Below are positions 35,962-45,801 of a stretch of DNA of 59,436 bases, piece by piece. The stretch comes from Bacteroidota bacterium (lineage in GTDB: Bacteria; Bacteroidota; Bacteroidia; JAFLBG01): the NCBI GenBank assembly GCA_017303975.1, contig JAFLBG010000018.1, positions 1 through 59,436 on the forward strand, in the 5' to 3' direction. A program made the translations under genes and the position numbers. Positions within the stretch are counted from its first letter, which is position 1, and each line of letters begins with the position of its first letter. The notes below the pieces were generated by a model, which saw only the letters and a list, made by a program, of their open reading frames with translations, did no database searches and was not told the origin of the DNA.

Positions 35962-37443
35962 GTGAAACAAAAAAGTAAAAAGGTTTGCATTGTTGGTTCC
36001 GGAATTGCAGGTTTGGCCTGCGCAGCTCGGCTGGCGGCTAAAGGATACGCTGTTGCTTGTTTTGAAGCAAACTCCTATTATGGAGGCAAGCTTACTTCGT
36101 TTGAGAAAGATGGCTTTAGATTTGATGCAGGCCCTTCGCTTTTTACCATGCCCCAATTGGTTGATGATGTATTTGTTGCTGCCAATAAAAATCCCCGTAC
36201 TTATTTTAATTATAAGCAAAAAGAGGTTGCTTGTAACTATTTTTTTAGCGATGGCTTGCTGCTTACCGGCTATGCCGATATCACAAAGTTTGCACACGAA
36301 ATAGAAAATAAATTAGGTGTAAACAAAAATGTAATTATCAATTACTTTAATAAGTCAAAAATGAAGTACCAGCGTGTTGGTAATTTATTTATGACTCATT
36401 CGTTGCATAAGTTATCTACTTGGCTAAGTAGTAAAGTGCTAGTTGCGCTTTCACATATTTATTCCTTCGATTTGCTTAATACAATGAATGGGGTAAATGT
36501 GCGTGAGCTAAAGAATGATAAATTGATACAGTTGTTTAATAGGTACGCAACATATAATGGTTCTAATCCATATAGCGCACCGGGATTACTTACGCTTATT
36601 CCTCATTTAGAGCACGGTATTGGAACATTTATTCCGGAAGGAGGGATGCAACAAATTCCCGAATCACTTTATAAGCTTTGTATTGATTTAGGTGTAACGT
36701 TTCATTTTAATTCGCCAGTAGATAAAATAATTCTTAATGGGAGTAGGGCTTCCGGGGTTATTTCTAAGCAACAGCATTTTGATTTTGATATGGTAGTTTG
36801 CAATAGCGATATAGCTAATGCCTATAAGAAATTAATACCTGAGTTAAAAAAATCAAAAACTATTGCAACGCAAGAGCGATCTAGTAGCGCATTGATTTTT
36901 TATTGGGGAATAAATAAAAGATTTTCTCAACTCGATTTGCACAATATTTTGTTCAGCTCTAATTATAAAGAAGAGTTCGATTGTATGTTTGCTAAACAAG
37001 AAGTCTATCAAGACCCTACAGTATATATAAACATATCATCGAAAGAAATAACCGGAGATGCTCCTGTGGGTGCCGAAAATTGGTTTGTAATGATAAACAT
37101 GCCGGCTAATAAAGGCTATTATACTGATGAGGTGCAGCGAAAGGCAAGAGCCTTTATTATAAAAAAGATTAACACACTACTTTCAACAGATATTGAAAAA
37201 TACATCATTGTTGAAGATGTGTTAACTCCCGTGTCTATAGAAAGTAAAACAGGTAGTTTGCATGGCTCGTTGTATGGTACTGCTAGTAATACAAAAATGT
37301 CAGCATTTAGCAGACACGCTAATTTTTCTACTGAGGTAAATAATTTATTTTTTTGTGGTGGAAGTGTGCATCCTGGAGGAGGAATTCCACTTTGCTTAAA
37401 TAGTGCTAAAATTGTAAGTGAACTAATAGCAGATGTTAATTAA
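35962..37443 (+). CDS. crtD: CrtD-type carotenoid 3,4-desaturase (CrtI family)
   Basis: 493 residues with GTG start 35962. The FAD-binding motif is VCIVGSGIAGLACAARLAAKGY. FDAGPSLFTMPQLVDDVF, NRYATYNGSNPYSAPG and HLEHGIGTFIPEGGMQQIP are features I associate with Bacteroidota 1-hydroxycarotenoid 3,4-desaturases rather than with phytoene desaturase CrtI. The C-terminus has the GGSVHPGGGIPLCLNSAK motif common to both. Directly followed (11-bp overlap) by cruF, whose 1-hydroxylated product is the CrtD substrate, which supports the CrtD call. Phytoene desaturase is the main alternative. Confidence 0.8.
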   Translation: MKQKSKKVCIVGSGIAGLACAARLAAKGYAVACFEANSYYGGKLTSFEKDGFRFDAGPSLFTMPQLVDDVFVAANKNPRTYFNYKQKEVACNYFFSDGLLLTGYADITKFAHEIENKLGVNKNVIINYFNKSKMKYQRVGNLFMTHSLHKLSTWLSSKVLVALSHIYSFDLLNTMNGVNVRELKNDKLIQLFNRYATYNGSNPYSAPGLLTLIPHLEHGIGTFIPEGGMQQIPESLYKLCIDLGVTFHFNSPVDKIILNGSRASGVISKQQHFDFDMVVCNSDIANAYKKLIPELKKSKTIATQERSSSALIFYWGINKRFSQLDLHNILFSSNYKEEFDCMFAKQEVYQDPTVYINISSKEITGDAPVGAENWFVMINMPANKGYYTDEVQRKARAFIIKKINTLLSTDIEKYIIVEDVLTPVSIESKTGSLHGSLYGTASNTKMSAFSRHANFSTEVNNLFFCGGSVHPGGGIPLCLNSAKIVSELIADVN

Positions 37444-38068
37444 CAGAATATCTATACTTGTAATAATTATATTCCATTTGGTTGGGCTTGTTGGAATTTT
37501 GTTTTTTGATAGAGCGTATTTTATTTCTCTTACACCATTAAATTTACTTATTACGCTGTGTTTTTTTTTAGTTGCAGAATTGCGTTCTAAAGCTCGTTTA
37601 GATAGGAACAATTGGCTAATTATGTCTATTGCCATAGCAGTTTTGGGGTATTTAGTAGAATTAATTGGGGTAAAAACGGGTAGCATATTTGGTCAGTATC
37701 AGTATGGCGAAACGCTTGGGGCAAAACTTTTAGATGTTCCGCTTGTTATTGGAGTGAATTGGTGTTTGTTACTAATTGGTAGTGCGAGCGTTGCTAATAA
37801 ATACAAAAATTATTGGGTCAAATTGTTTGTTGGTGCTTCATTGATGGTAGCGTTGGATTTGTTGATTGAACCAATTGCTGTCTCATTTAATTATTGGAGT
37901 TGGGCAGGAAATACAATACCAATTCAGAACTATGTTGCTTGGTGGATTGTTTCATTTATATTATTGGCTTTGGTTTTTAAAATGAATAGTTATATTACAA
38001 GTAAGGTAGGAGAGTGGATATACTTAATTCAAGTAATCTTTTTTTCTTTGTTAAATTTGATGTTGTGA
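37433..38068 (+). CDS. cruF: CruF-like carotenoid 1,2-hydratase
   Basis: 211 residues, integral membrane with about six to seven segments. Motifs: LVELIGVKTGSIFGQYQYGETLGAKLLDVPLVIGVNW and MVALDLLIEPIAVSFNYWSW, the core of the DUF422/CruF carotenoid-biosynthesis family, with conserved Glu, Asp and Tyr residues. CruF adds water to the 1',2' double bond of a psi end group (for example gamma-carotene). Overlaps crtD by 11 bp and precedes crtZ by 13 bp. Confidence 0.85.
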   Translation: MLINRISILVIIIFHLVGLVGILFFDRAYFISLTPLNLLITLCFFLVAELRSKARLDRNNWLIMSIAIAVLGYLVELIGVKTGSIFGQYQYGETLGAKLLDVPLVIGVNWCLLLIGSASVANKYKNYWVKLFVGASLMVALDLLIEPIAVSFNYWSWAGNTIPIQNYVAWWIVSFILLALVFKMNSYITSKVGEWIYLIQVIFFSLLNLML

Positions 38069-38081
38069 AAATTAGAGTAGT

Positions 38082-38546
38082 ATGCTGACTTATATTTTAA
38101 TTACGTTGTTTACTTTTTTTATGATGGAGCTTGTAACTTGGGCAACTCATAAATATGCCATGCATGGCTTTATGTGGTTTTTTCACGAAGACCATCATCA
38201 GGTTAAACCGGGCTTCTTTGAGAAGAATGATTTCTTTTTTCTAATTTTTGCCATTCCAAGTTGGTTGTGTATTATGCTTGGCTTAATGCATCAGTATTAT
38301 TTTGTGGTATCGATTGGAGTCGGAATTGCAATGTATGGGGTAGCTTATTTTTTTGTACACGATGTTTTTATTCATCAACGTTTTAAGTGGTTTAGAAACT
38401 CCGATAATGTATACTTGCGTGCATTAAGAAAGGCTCATAAAGTACACCACAAGCACTTAAACAAAGAAGATGGAGAATGTTTTGGAATGCTTTGGGTGCC
38501 AACAAAATATTACAAAGAGGCTAAACGTGCAGTTGATTCAAAATAA
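38082..38546 (+). CDS. crtZ: CrtZ, beta-carotene 3-hydroxylase
   Basis: 154 residues, membrane di-iron hydroxylase. All four histidine clusters are present: HKYAMHG, HEDHH, HDVFIHQR and HKVHHKH. CrtZ hydroxylates the beta ring at C3. Length and motif order are typical. It lies 11 bp upstream of the lycopene cyclase gene in the same operon. Confidence 0.93.
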   Translation: MLTYILITLFTFFMMELVTWATHKYAMHGFMWFFHEDHHQVKPGFFEKNDFFFLIFAIPSWLCIMLGLMHQYYFVVSIGVGIAMYGVAYFFVHDVFIHQRFKWFRNSDNVYLRALRKAHKVHHKHLNKEDGECFGMLWVPTKYYKEAKRAVDSK

Positions 38547-38557
38547 TCTATTCGAGG

Positions 38558-39241
38558 ATGAATAATCTCTATTTACTTCTCGATTTATTTGTTATTCTAG
38601 GCCCCCTGTCTTTAAGCTTCGATAAACGTGTTTCATTTTATGAAAAGTGGAAGTACATTTTTCCGGCAATAGCTTGCATGATGCTTATTTTTATTCCGTG
38701 GGATAGTGCATTTACCTATTACGGAATTTGGGGATTTAATGATAGATACATTCTCGGACCTACTCTTTTTTATTTGCCTATAGAGGAATGGCTTTTTTTT
38801 CCGGCAACACATTACGCTTGTTTGTTTATATATGAGTGTGTCGGAGCTTACTTTAAAAAAGATATTCTAGACAAATACTATAAAATAGTTTTGGCACTTT
38901 TTGTACTAGTTGGTATTGGGTGTGCAATATTGGTTCCCACTCAATTGTATAGCAGTTTAAAAATGGGCGGAGCTGCGCTAGTTGCCGCTGTAGTTTTGTT
39001 TTACTATAAGCCAATTTGGTTAAATAAATTTACCGCAGCGTTTTTACTATCTATTCTTCCATTTCTACTAATGAACGGATTATTAACAGGCGCTTTTATA
39101 GAGCAAGAAATAGTGTGGTATAATCCTAACCATATATTTAATATTCGAATAGGAACCATTCCGGTTGAGGATTTATTTTATAATCTTTTTATGCTGCTTA
39201 CAACAGTTACTTTTTACGAATGGTTTAGAAAGCTATATTAG
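38558..39241 (+). CDS. CrtYcd-type heterodimeric-domain lycopene beta-cyclase
   Basis: 227 residues with two tandem lycopene-cyclase domains, each of about three membrane segments. The paired acidic motifs PIEEWLFFPATHYACLF (first half) and IPVEDLFYNLFMLL (second half) are diagnostic of the CrtYc/CrtYd fusion type. It would cyclise one or both ends of lycopene. Last gene of the carotenoid operon; phytoene synthase, phytoene desaturase and GGPP synthase are not in the window. Confidence 0.88.
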   Translation: MNNLYLLLDLFVILGPLSLSFDKRVSFYEKWKYIFPAIACMMLIFIPWDSAFTYYGIWGFNDRYILGPTLFYLPIEEWLFFPATHYACLFIYECVGAYFKKDILDKYYKIVLALFVLVGIGCAILVPTQLYSSLKMGGAALVAAVVLFYYKPIWLNKFTAAFLLSILPFLLMNGLLTGAFIEQEIVWYNPNHIFNIRIGTIPVEDLFYNLFMLLTTVTFYEWFRKLY

Positions 39242-39253
39242 TTGTGCTAAAAA

Positions 39254-39505
39254 TCAGCACAATGTAAATCGTTTTACAGAAACGTTCGGCTCGTTTTCTT
39301 TTGATAAAACAATAGTGTCAAACCACATAGACAGTGGGCGTGCATATACACTGCCAAAGTGAATCGATTTGTAAATTACAAGTGTTTCGTTGTTTTCGCT
39401 ATGGGTGGCCAATGTTAAAACTTCGTATTTCCCGCCCTTGTAATGTTTGTAAACTTTCCCTATTTCAGGATATTCCTTAATTTGATTTTTTGACTCACCC
39501 GCCAT
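39254..39505 (-). CDS. DUF1653 small protein
   Basis: 83 residues. PEIGKVYKHYKGGKYEVL and LVIYKSIHFGSVYARPLSMWFD match the DUF1653 family, a small beta-barrel-like domain of unknown role. The start at 39505 gives MAGESKNQIKEYPEIG. Convergent with the carotenoid operon and 31 bp upstream of nothing else; purL lies behind it with a separate reading start. Function unknown. Confidence 0.8.
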   Translation of the reverse strand: MAGESKNQIKEYPEIGKVYKHYKGGKYEVLTLATHSENNETLVIYKSIHFGSVYARPLSMWFDTIVLSKENEPNVSVKRFTLC

Positions 39506-39536
39506 CTTGTATGTACTAATGATTAGTTGATGTGAT

Positions 39537-41765
39537 TTAATTTCTAAGTAGTTCTCCCAACGAGCTTTCGTACTTGCCTTTAAAGTTGCTTATTTCGCCC
39601 CAGCTTTCTTCATCTACTTTTATTGTTTTTTCTGTTACTTCTCCTATAAAGTTGAATTCAACTTCTTGATTCATCATAAACTCAATAAACGTATCTTCTT
39701 TTTCTTGGGCTACACTAACTACAATTCTGCTTTGCGACTCTCCAAATAAAAATGCATCTTTTCGTAACATATCGTCTGTGCTAATATCAAAACCTAACTG
39801 GTTTACAAATGCACTTTCTACAAGTGTTACAAATAATCCACCATCCGACACATCGTGAGCGGTTTCTATTAATCCTGCTCTTATCAAAGCTTTGGTTGCA
39901 TGTTGAACGTTGAATTCTTCGTCCAAGTTAAAGTAGGGTGCAGGTGTGTTTTTTATGTTGTGAAAAGAGTAAACATATTCTGAACTGGAAATATCATTTC
40001 TTGATTCACCGATTAAATAAATTAAGTGTCCGGCTTTTTTAAATCCAATTGGAGTAATATTTTTTTTGTCTTTTATTAATCCCAACATTCCAATCGTTGG
40101 AGTAGGGAAAACAGGTCCTTCGTAAGAAGACTGATTGTAAAAACTAACATTGCCTCCTGTAACAGGAGTTTTAAATTTTGTGCAAGCAGCCGACATTCCT
40201 TTAATAGAGCCCACAAATTGCCAATACACTTCTGGATTATATGGATTTCCAAAGTTTAAACAGTTTGTTACTGCACTCGGCTCTCCTCCGGAACACACAA
40301 TGTTTCTGGCACATTCAGAAACTGCAATGGCGCAACCTATTTCAGGGTCGGCATTTACATAACGAGAGTTGCAGTCCACTTTCAATGCAAGTGCATTGTT
40401 TGAATCTTTAATATTTACTATAGCAGCATCCGATGGATTGTTGGTGCTCATATTTATTGTACCTACCATTGAGTCGTATTGCTCATACACCCACTTTTTA
40501 GAAGCAATGTTTGGATGAGAAACTAAAAAGGTAGCCACGTCTTTTAAATTTTCAGGCTGTTTTACTTGCTCAATCGAAAACTCTTTAGCTGCTGCATAAT
40601 AAGCAGGCTCTACATAATCTCTTTTATATACAGGAGCTCCTCCGCCTAATACCAATGATTCTGCAGGAACTTGTGCTACTAGCTCATTATTCATGTAGTA
40701 TTCCAATATATCGCCTTCTATCACTTCTCCAATTTGAACACAGTTTAAATCCCACTTGTCAAAAACTTTTTTTACAGGTTCTTCCATTCCCTTCTTCACA
40801 ACAATAAGCATTCTTTCTTGCGATTCGGACAAAAGAATTTCAAACGGCAGCATGTTTGCTTGGCGAGTAGGAACTTTATCCAACCATATTTTCATTCCGT
40901 GTTTTCCTTTTGCAGACATTTCAGAGGTGGAACACGTAATTCCCGCGGCTCCCATATCTTGCATGCCAATTACAGCACCTGTTTTTATAACTTCTAACGA
41001 TGCTTCGAGCAATAATTTTTCTTGGAATGGATCGCCCACTTGTACCGCAGGCAAATCTTTAGCCGACTCTTCGGTTAAATTAGCTGATGCAAAGCTAGCT
41101 CCATGTATTCCATCTTTTCCTGTTGACGAACCTACAATGAAAACCGGGTTTCCTGCTCCGTAAGATGTAGCAGAAACAGTTTCTCCCACTTTAACCAATC
41201 CTACAGACATTGCATTTACCAATGGATTTACATTAAAGCATTCATCAAAAAACACCTCGCCACCAACTGTCGGAATTCCAAATGCATTTCCGTAATCTCC
41301 AATTCCTTTTACAACGCCTTTTATGAGCCACTTTGTTCTTTCTAATTTTATATCACCAAAACGTAATGAATTTAATTGTGCAATAGGACGAGCACCCATT
41401 GTAAAAATATCTCTGTTTATTCCACCAACACCCGTTGCTGCGCCTTGGTATGGCTCTAATGCAGAAGGGTGGTTGTGCGATTCAATTTTAAAAGCACACG
41501 CCAATCCATCACCAATATCAACCAATCCGGCATTTTCTTCTCCGGCTTTGGCAAGCATGTGCGGGCCATCTTTAGGTAATGTTTTAAGCCAAGTAATAGA
41601 GTTTTTGTAGGAGCAATGTTCACTCCACATTACAGAATAGATGCTTAACTCTGTAAAATTGGGAGTTCTGCCTAAAATCTCTTTTATTTTTTCAAACTCT
41701 TCCGGAAGTAATTTTAATTTTTGCGCTTGCTCTACTGTTGCTAAGTCATGCTCTTTTACTTGCAT
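39537..41765 (-). CDS. purL: PurL, phosphoribosylformylglycinamidine synthase II
   Basis: 742 residues from the ATG at 41765 ([17 protein letters not shown]); the frame is open to 41786 but homologues begin near MQ. Small-type Pur[80 protein letters not shown], and C-terminal [18 protein letters not shown]. It catalyses the ATP-dependent amidation step of purine synthesis with PurQ and PurS, which are not visible here. Full length. Confidence 0.95.
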   Translation of the reverse strand: MQVKEHDLATVEQAQKLKLLPEEFEKIKEILGRTPNFTELSIYSVMWSEHCSYKNSITWLKTLPKDGPHMLAKAGEENAGLVDIGDGLACAFKIESHNHPSALEPYQGAATGVGGINRDIFTMGARPIAQLNSLRFGDIKLERTKWLIKGVVKGIGDYGNAFGIPTVGGEVFFDECFNVNPLVNAMSVGLVKVGETVSATSYGAGNPVFIVGSSTGKDGIHGASFASANLTEESAKDLPAVQVGDPFQEKLLLEASLEVIKTGAVIGMQDMGAAGITCSTSEMSAKGKHGMKIWLDKVPTRQANMLPFEILLSESQERMLIVVKKGMEEPVKKVFDKWDLNCVQIGEVIEGDILEYYMNNELVAQVPAESLVLGGGAPVYKRDYVEPAYYAAAKEFSIEQVKQPENLKDVATFLVSHPNIASKKWVYEQYDSMVGTINMSTNNPSDAAIVNIKDSNNALALKVDCNSRYVNADPEIGCAIAVSECARNIVCSGGEPSAVTNCLNFGNPYNPEVYWQFVGSIKGMSAACTKFKTPVTGGNVSFYNQSSYEGPVFPTPTIGMLGLIKDKKNITPIGFKKAGHLIYLIGESRNDISSSEYVYSFHNIKNTPAPYFNLDEEFNVQHATKALIRAGLIETAHDVSDGGLFVTLVESAFVNQLGFDISTDDMLRKDAFLFGESQSRIVVSVAQEKEDTFIEFMMNQEVEFNFIGEVTEKTIKVDEESWGEISNFKGKYESSLGELLRN

Positions 41766-41819
41766 AAATATCTTTTTTGTGTGCAAACAAATTTAATAGG
41801 ATTAATGGTGTTATAGCTA

Positions 41820-42641
41820 TTAAGATCTATATTTTTTTATCAACGTAACTACTTCTTTTGCTTCTTTTACATCGTGCACCCGAAGAATATCCGCTCCGTT
41901 TAATAAACAAATGGTGTTCAGCACTGATGTGCCGTTTAAAGCATTTTTTGGCAGCGTACCCAACACACTATTTATCATCGACTTTCTTGATACGCCTGTT
42001 AATAAAGGATATCCAAGCATTTTATAAACATGTAGGTTTTTTAAAATTTCATAATTATGGTCTACAGTTTTCCCAAATCCGAATCCGGGATCTACAATTA
42101 TTTTATTAAACCCATGTAGGCTTAATTTGTCTATTTGTTTTTGTAAGTGGTCGTACACATCCATTACTACATCTGTATATGCAGGTTTAAGTTGCATGGT
42201 GGCAGGAGTGTTTTGAATGTGCATTAATATATAAGGTACGTTTAATTCACGCACGGTGTCAAACATGTTATCGTCTAGTGTTCCTCCTGAAATGTCATTT
42301 ACCATATCGGCACCTGCTGAAACTGCCCTAACGGCAACAGAATGGTTGTAAGTGTCAACAGAAATTATTGCTTTTGGGAACAAGGCTTTCGTAAGCTGTA
42401 TAGCCGGAATCACTCGTTCTAATTCTTCCTCTGTAGTAATTGTTGCGGCACCGGCTTTGGTGGAGCACCCTCCAATATCAATAATATCGGCACCTTCGTG
42501 TATCAATTTGTTTATGTGTGTTACAAGCAATTCTTCCTTCAAGTATTTTCCTCCATCAAAAAAAGAATCGGGTGTAACATTTAAAATTCCCATTACCCAA
42601 GGAGCTGTTGGTTCTAAAAGGGAGAATAAATTCGAATTCAT
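41820..42641 (-). CDS. folP: FolP, dihydropteroate synthase
   Basis: 273 residues, TIM barrel. Motifs: MGILNVTPDSFFDGGKY, ADIIDIGGCSTKAGA, ISVDTYNHSVA, MVNDISGGTLD, YILMHIQNTPATMQ, IIVDPGFGFGKTVDHNYEIL and LTGVSRKSMIN. It condenses p-aminobenzoate with dihydropterin pyrophosphate in folate synthesis and is the sulfonamide target. Divergent from the DUF1599 gene, with a 228-bp spacer that contains an inverted repeat. Confidence 0.95.
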   Translation of the reverse strand: MNSNLFSLLEPTAPWVMGILNVTPDSFFDGGKYLKEELLVTHINKLIHEGADIIDIGGCSTKAGAATITTEEELERVIPAIQLTKALFPKAIISVDTYNHSVAVRAVSAGADMVNDISGGTLDDNMFDTVRELNVPYILMHIQNTPATMQLKPAYTDVVMDVYDHLQKQIDKLSLHGFNKIIVDPGFGFGKTVDHNYEILKNLHVYKMLGYPLLTGVSRKSMINSVLGTLPKNALNGTSVLNTICLLNGADILRVHDVKEAKEVVTLIKKYRS

Positions 42642-42818
42642 GCGTCTGTATTTTTAAATTCTAATTTTAGTTTGCTATACACCATTCAAATGCATTACAT
42701 TTTGTAAACTTTGGTAAATGGCTGTATTTCATGATAACTAACAATGATGTTTAAAACTGTTTAGATTTCTTCTATTTATGTTGAAAAATCAAAGCGTAAA
42801 AGTCGGATATTCAGCATA

Positions 42819-42852
42819 TAATTCATAATTTAACACCTAGAATTATGAATTA
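42819..42852. repeat. 12-bp inverted repeat upstream of the DUF1599 gene
   Basis: TAATTCATAATT (42819-42830) and AATTATGAATTA (42841-42852) are perfect reverse complements 10 bp apart, ending 17 bp before the ATG at 42870. The 228-bp folP/DUF1599 gap otherwise shows no gene. It could be an operator or a 5'-UTR hairpin; pure A/T composition weakens either reading. Confidence 0.45.
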
Positions 42853-42869
42853 GTTCGGTTTACAATACT

Positions 42870-43409
42870 ATGGAAAAAACTCGAGTGCAATACGAAGCAG
42901 CTGTAAAGTCAGCCAGAAATGTTTTTACGAATAAAATGAAAGATTATGGAACGGCATGGCGAGTGCTTAGAGTTAGTTCTATTACCGATCAAATTTTTAT
43001 AAAAGCACAACGTATTAGAAGTATTGAGGAGAAAGGGATGCAAAAGGTGCAAGAAGACGTACGTTCGGAATATATTGGAATCGTTAATTATTGTGCCATT
43101 GCTCTTACGCAACTAGAGCTAAGAAGCGATACCAGAGTAGAGTTGCCGCACGATGAAGCCATTCAGTTGTATGATAAGTATATAACAATGGCAAGGAATT
43201 TGATGGAAAATAAGAATCATGATTACGATGAAGCTTGGCGTGATATGCGCATAAGTTCACTAACAGATTTGATTTTAATGAAGTTGTTGCGTATAAAACA
43301 AATTGAGGATAATAAAGGTCAAACCATTGCATCCGAAGGGATAGATGCCAATTACTTAGATATGATTAATTACGCAATTTTTGCATTGATTCGTTTAAGT
43401 GAACAATAA
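42870..43409 (+). CDS. DUF1599 (nucleotide-modification-associated domain) protein
   Basis: 179 residues made of two tandem copies of the same domain: KMKDYGTAWRVLRVSSITDQ and YIGIVNYCAIALTQLE in the first, KNHDYDEAWRDMRISSLTDL and YLDMINYAIFALIRL in the second. This matches DUF1599, an all-helical domain found alone in Bacteroidota and linked elsewhere to modified nucleotides. Function unknown. folP, DUF1599, BT_3928, tpiA and prmA in this order is a neighbourhood I recall as conserved in Bacteroidota. Confidence 0.85.
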   Translation: MEKTRVQYEAAVKSARNVFTNKMKDYGTAWRVLRVSSITDQIFIKAQRIRSIEEKGMQKVQEDVRSEYIGIVNYCAIALTQLELRSDTRVELPHDEAIQLYDKYITMARNLMENKNHDYDEAWRDMRISSLTDLILMKLLRIKQIEDNKGQTIASEGIDANYLDMINYAIFALIRLSEQ

Positions 43410-43422
43410 AAACTAAAATTTT

Positions 43423-44541
43423 ATGATGAGGATTATAACACAATTTTCTAGAATATTTGTAGGAGTTCTATTTATCTTTTCCGGACTTATCAAAGCAAAT
43501 GACCCGCTTGGGTTTTCCTATAAGCTGGACGAATATTTTGAAGTTTTTGGAACGGAATTTTTAATGCCATTATCTTTGTTTTTGGCAATATTTATGTGTG
43601 TGCTTGAAGTGGTGTTGGGTTTCTTTCTGCTATTAGGTGCACGTATAAAACTTACGCTTTGGCTTTTGCTAGCCCTAACAGTGTTTTTTGGATTTCTAAC
43701 TTTTTATTCAGCCTATTACGATGTAGTTAAGTCGTGTGGATGTTTTGGCGATGCTATAAAACTTACACCTTGGCAGTCGTTTTGGAAGGATATGATTTTG
43801 TTGGCTTTTGTGTTGATTTTGTTAATCGGTCAAAAGCACATCAACTCACTTCTTGGAGAAACAGCGGAGAATATTGCAATGGCAATAATTATTGCAGGCA
43901 CTGTAGCATTTCCTGTTTATACCTACAACTACTTGCCAATCAAAGATTTTAGAGCATATGCAATAGGGAAAAACATACCAGAACAAACGCTAGGTAAGCC
44001 CGATGTCCTAAAGTTTTTCTACACCTTAAAAAACAAGAAAACTGCTGAAACTAAAGAGTTTGATACATGGCCAGAAAATTGGGATGTAGAATGGGATTAC
44101 GTAAGCAGCAGAAACGAAGTTGTTGAAAAAGGCGTAGAGCCTCAGATAAAAGATTTTGGTATTTCTTCTGTTGAAGACGGTGCAGATTATACACAAGATA
44201 TCATAACAAATCCAAACTATAATTTTCTGCTGATAGCATATGATTTAGCTAAAACGGAAAAAGATGTTCAAGGTAGAATAAATGATTTTTATGAACTGTG
44301 CTCAAATGACAGTGTTTCTTTTGTATGTCTTACTGCCTCCGGCAAAGATTTGGTAACTCCGTTTAAAGCAGAATATAAAATTAACTATCCGTTCTATAAC
44401 ACAGATGGTACAGTGCTAAAAACAATGATAAGGGCCAATCCCGGGCTTATGCTTTTAAAAGGCGGTGTAGTGATAGATATGTGGCATTATAATTCATTCC
44501 CTGCTTACAACGATGTTAAGCAAAAATATTTTGGTAAGTAG
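43423..44541 (+). CDS. BT_3928-family DoxX-like membrane protein
   Basis: 372 residues. The N-terminal ~150 residues form a DoxX/MauE-like four-helix membrane domain (RIFVGVLFIFSGLIKANDPLGFSYKLDEYF, FLAIFMCVLEVVLGFFLLLG, then a SCGCFGDAIKLTPW motif typical of MauE-like proteins). The C-terminal ~200 residues are soluble, thioredoxin-fold-like without a CXXC (VSFVCLTASGK, INYPFYNTDGTVLKTMIRANPGLMLLKGG). Possibly quinone- or thiol-redox related. Its stop shares one base with the next start. Confidence 0.8.
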   Translation: MMRIITQFSRIFVGVLFIFSGLIKANDPLGFSYKLDEYFEVFGTEFLMPLSLFLAIFMCVLEVVLGFFLLLGARIKLTLWLLLALTVFFGFLTFYSAYYDVVKSCGCFGDAIKLTPWQSFWKDMILLAFVLILLIGQKHINSLLGETAENIAMAIIIAGTVAFPVYTYNYLPIKDFRAYAIGKNIPEQTLGKPDVLKFFYTLKNKKTAETKEFDTWPENWDVEWDYVSSRNEVVEKGVEPQIKDFGISSVEDGADYTQDIITNPNYNFLLIAYDLAKTEKDVQGRINDFYELCSNDSVSFVCLTASGKDLVTPFKAEYKINYPFYNTDGTVLKTMIRANPGLMLLKGGVVIDMWHYNSFPAYNDVKQKYFGK

Positions 44542-45620
44542 TGATTAGTTATATTTTCAAGAAAATTATTTACGGATTTTTGGTCATGCTGGGCGTGGTT
44601 ACTGCCGTTTTTTTCTTGTTTAATGTATTGCCCGGAGATCCTGCTCGATTAATGTTGGGACAGCGTGCCGATCAAGCTTCCATCGATGCAATAAATAAAG
44701 ATTTAGGAAGAGACAAACCATTGTTCAGTCAGTTTGTATTGTATTTAAATGATTTATCTCCAATCTCATTTCACAATAAAGTGGATAAAGACAATTATTT
44801 ATTTTTAAATCCTGAAAAATACTCAGCTAAGGAATTGCTTGATATTGGTAGCCAAGGCGTTCTTGTGCTTAAATATCCTTATTTAAGAAGGTCTTACCAA
44901 ACCAAGAAAAAAGTTTCCGAAATATTACAAGAAACACTTCCTGAAACAGCAGTATTGGCATTTTCAGCCATGGTACTTGCATCTTTTTTAGGAATTATTT
45001 TGGGCGTTGTTGCAGCCTTAAAAAAAAATACATTATTCGATAAACTATCTCTTTTGCTTGCAGTACTTGGCATGGCAGGTCCTTCTTTTTTTGTAGGACT
45101 AATTTTTGCCTGGATTTTCGGGTATTTGCTAAGCGATTATACCGGATTAAATACAGTTGGCAGCCTATATACATCGGACGATTACGGAAATGGAGAATAC
45201 TTAGATTTGAAAAATTTAATTCTTCCTGCTGTAACACTTGGAATAAGACCGTTGGCAATCATTGTACAATTAACTCGAAGTTCTCTGTTAGATGTATTGT
45301 CGCAAGACTATATACGTACAGCTCATGCAAAAGGGCTATCAAAGGCTGTGGTGGTTTTTAAACATGCCTTAAAAAATGCACTAAATCCTGTTGTTACTGC
45401 AATTTCCGGGTGGTTTGCAAGTTTGTTGGCAGGTGCCATTTTTGTAGAATATATATTTGGGTGGAAAGGTGTTGGCAAGGAAGTTGTTGATGCATTAGAT
45501 AAATATGATTTGCCGGTAGTAATGGGAACAGTATTGGTTGCTGCATTTTTATTTGTGCTAATTAATATACTGGTTGATATAATTTATGGATTACTCGACC
45601 CGCGAATACGATTGAGGTAA
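44541..45620 (+). CDS. ABC transporter permease of the DppB/OppB type, without visible partners
   Basis: 359 residues, GTG start 44541 overlapping the preceding TAG by one base. Features: the N-terminal FLFNVLPGDPARLMLGQRAD motif, a periplasmic insert, and the binding-protein-dependent permease core (EYIFGWKGVGKEVVDALDKYDLPVVMG, LVDIIYGLLDPRIRLR). The EAA-loop segment is YIRTAHAKGLSKAVVVFKHALKNAL. DppC, DppD, DppF and a substrate-binding protein are not adjacent, so the rest of the transporter must be elsewhere. Confidence 0.9.
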   Translation: MISYIFKKIIYGFLVMLGVVTAVFFLFNVLPGDPARLMLGQRADQASIDAINKDLGRDKPLFSQFVLYLNDLSPISFHNKVDKDNYLFLNPEKYSAKELLDIGSQGVLVLKYPYLRRSYQTKKKVSEILQETLPETAVLAFSAMVLASFLGIILGVVAALKKNTLFDKLSLLLAVLGMAGPSFFVGLIFAWIFGYLLSDYTGLNTVGSLYTSDDYGNGEYLDLKNLILPAVTLGIRPLAIIVQLTRSSLLDVLSQDYIRTAHAKGLSKAVVVFKHALKNALNPVVTAISGWFASLLAGAIFVEYIFGWKGVGKEVVDALDKYDLPVVMGTVLVAAFLFVLINILVDIIYGLLDPRIRLR

Positions 45621-45672
45621 ATAGTAAGAGTTTGAAAGTTGTAAGGTTTGAAAGTTAGAAAGAGGAGTTTAA

Positions 45673-45801
45673 CTGATAAATAAGTTGTATTTCGATGGTC
45701 ATAGGCTCGCTCAGTTAATGATTGACTATGATTTAGGTGTAAGCACGCAGCAAGTGTATGAATTAAAAAAAATTGATAATGATTATTTTGGAGAGGAATA
45801 G
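45673..45801 (+). pseudogene. Remnant of an Mrr-type restriction endonuclease (C-terminal tail)
   Basis: After TAA 45670-45672 a 42-codon open stretch reads LINKLYFDGHRLAQLMIDYD, then LGVSTQQVYELKKIDNDYFG, and ends at TAG 45799-45801. This matches the tail of Mrr/restriction-system proteins (typically IDGxxLAxLMIDxNVGVS...YEIKxIDxDYF). There is no start codon or nuclease domain; the rest has been deleted. Similar AT-rich sequences in opposite orientation lie on both sides (about 45630-45660 and 45827-45852). Confidence 0.65.
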
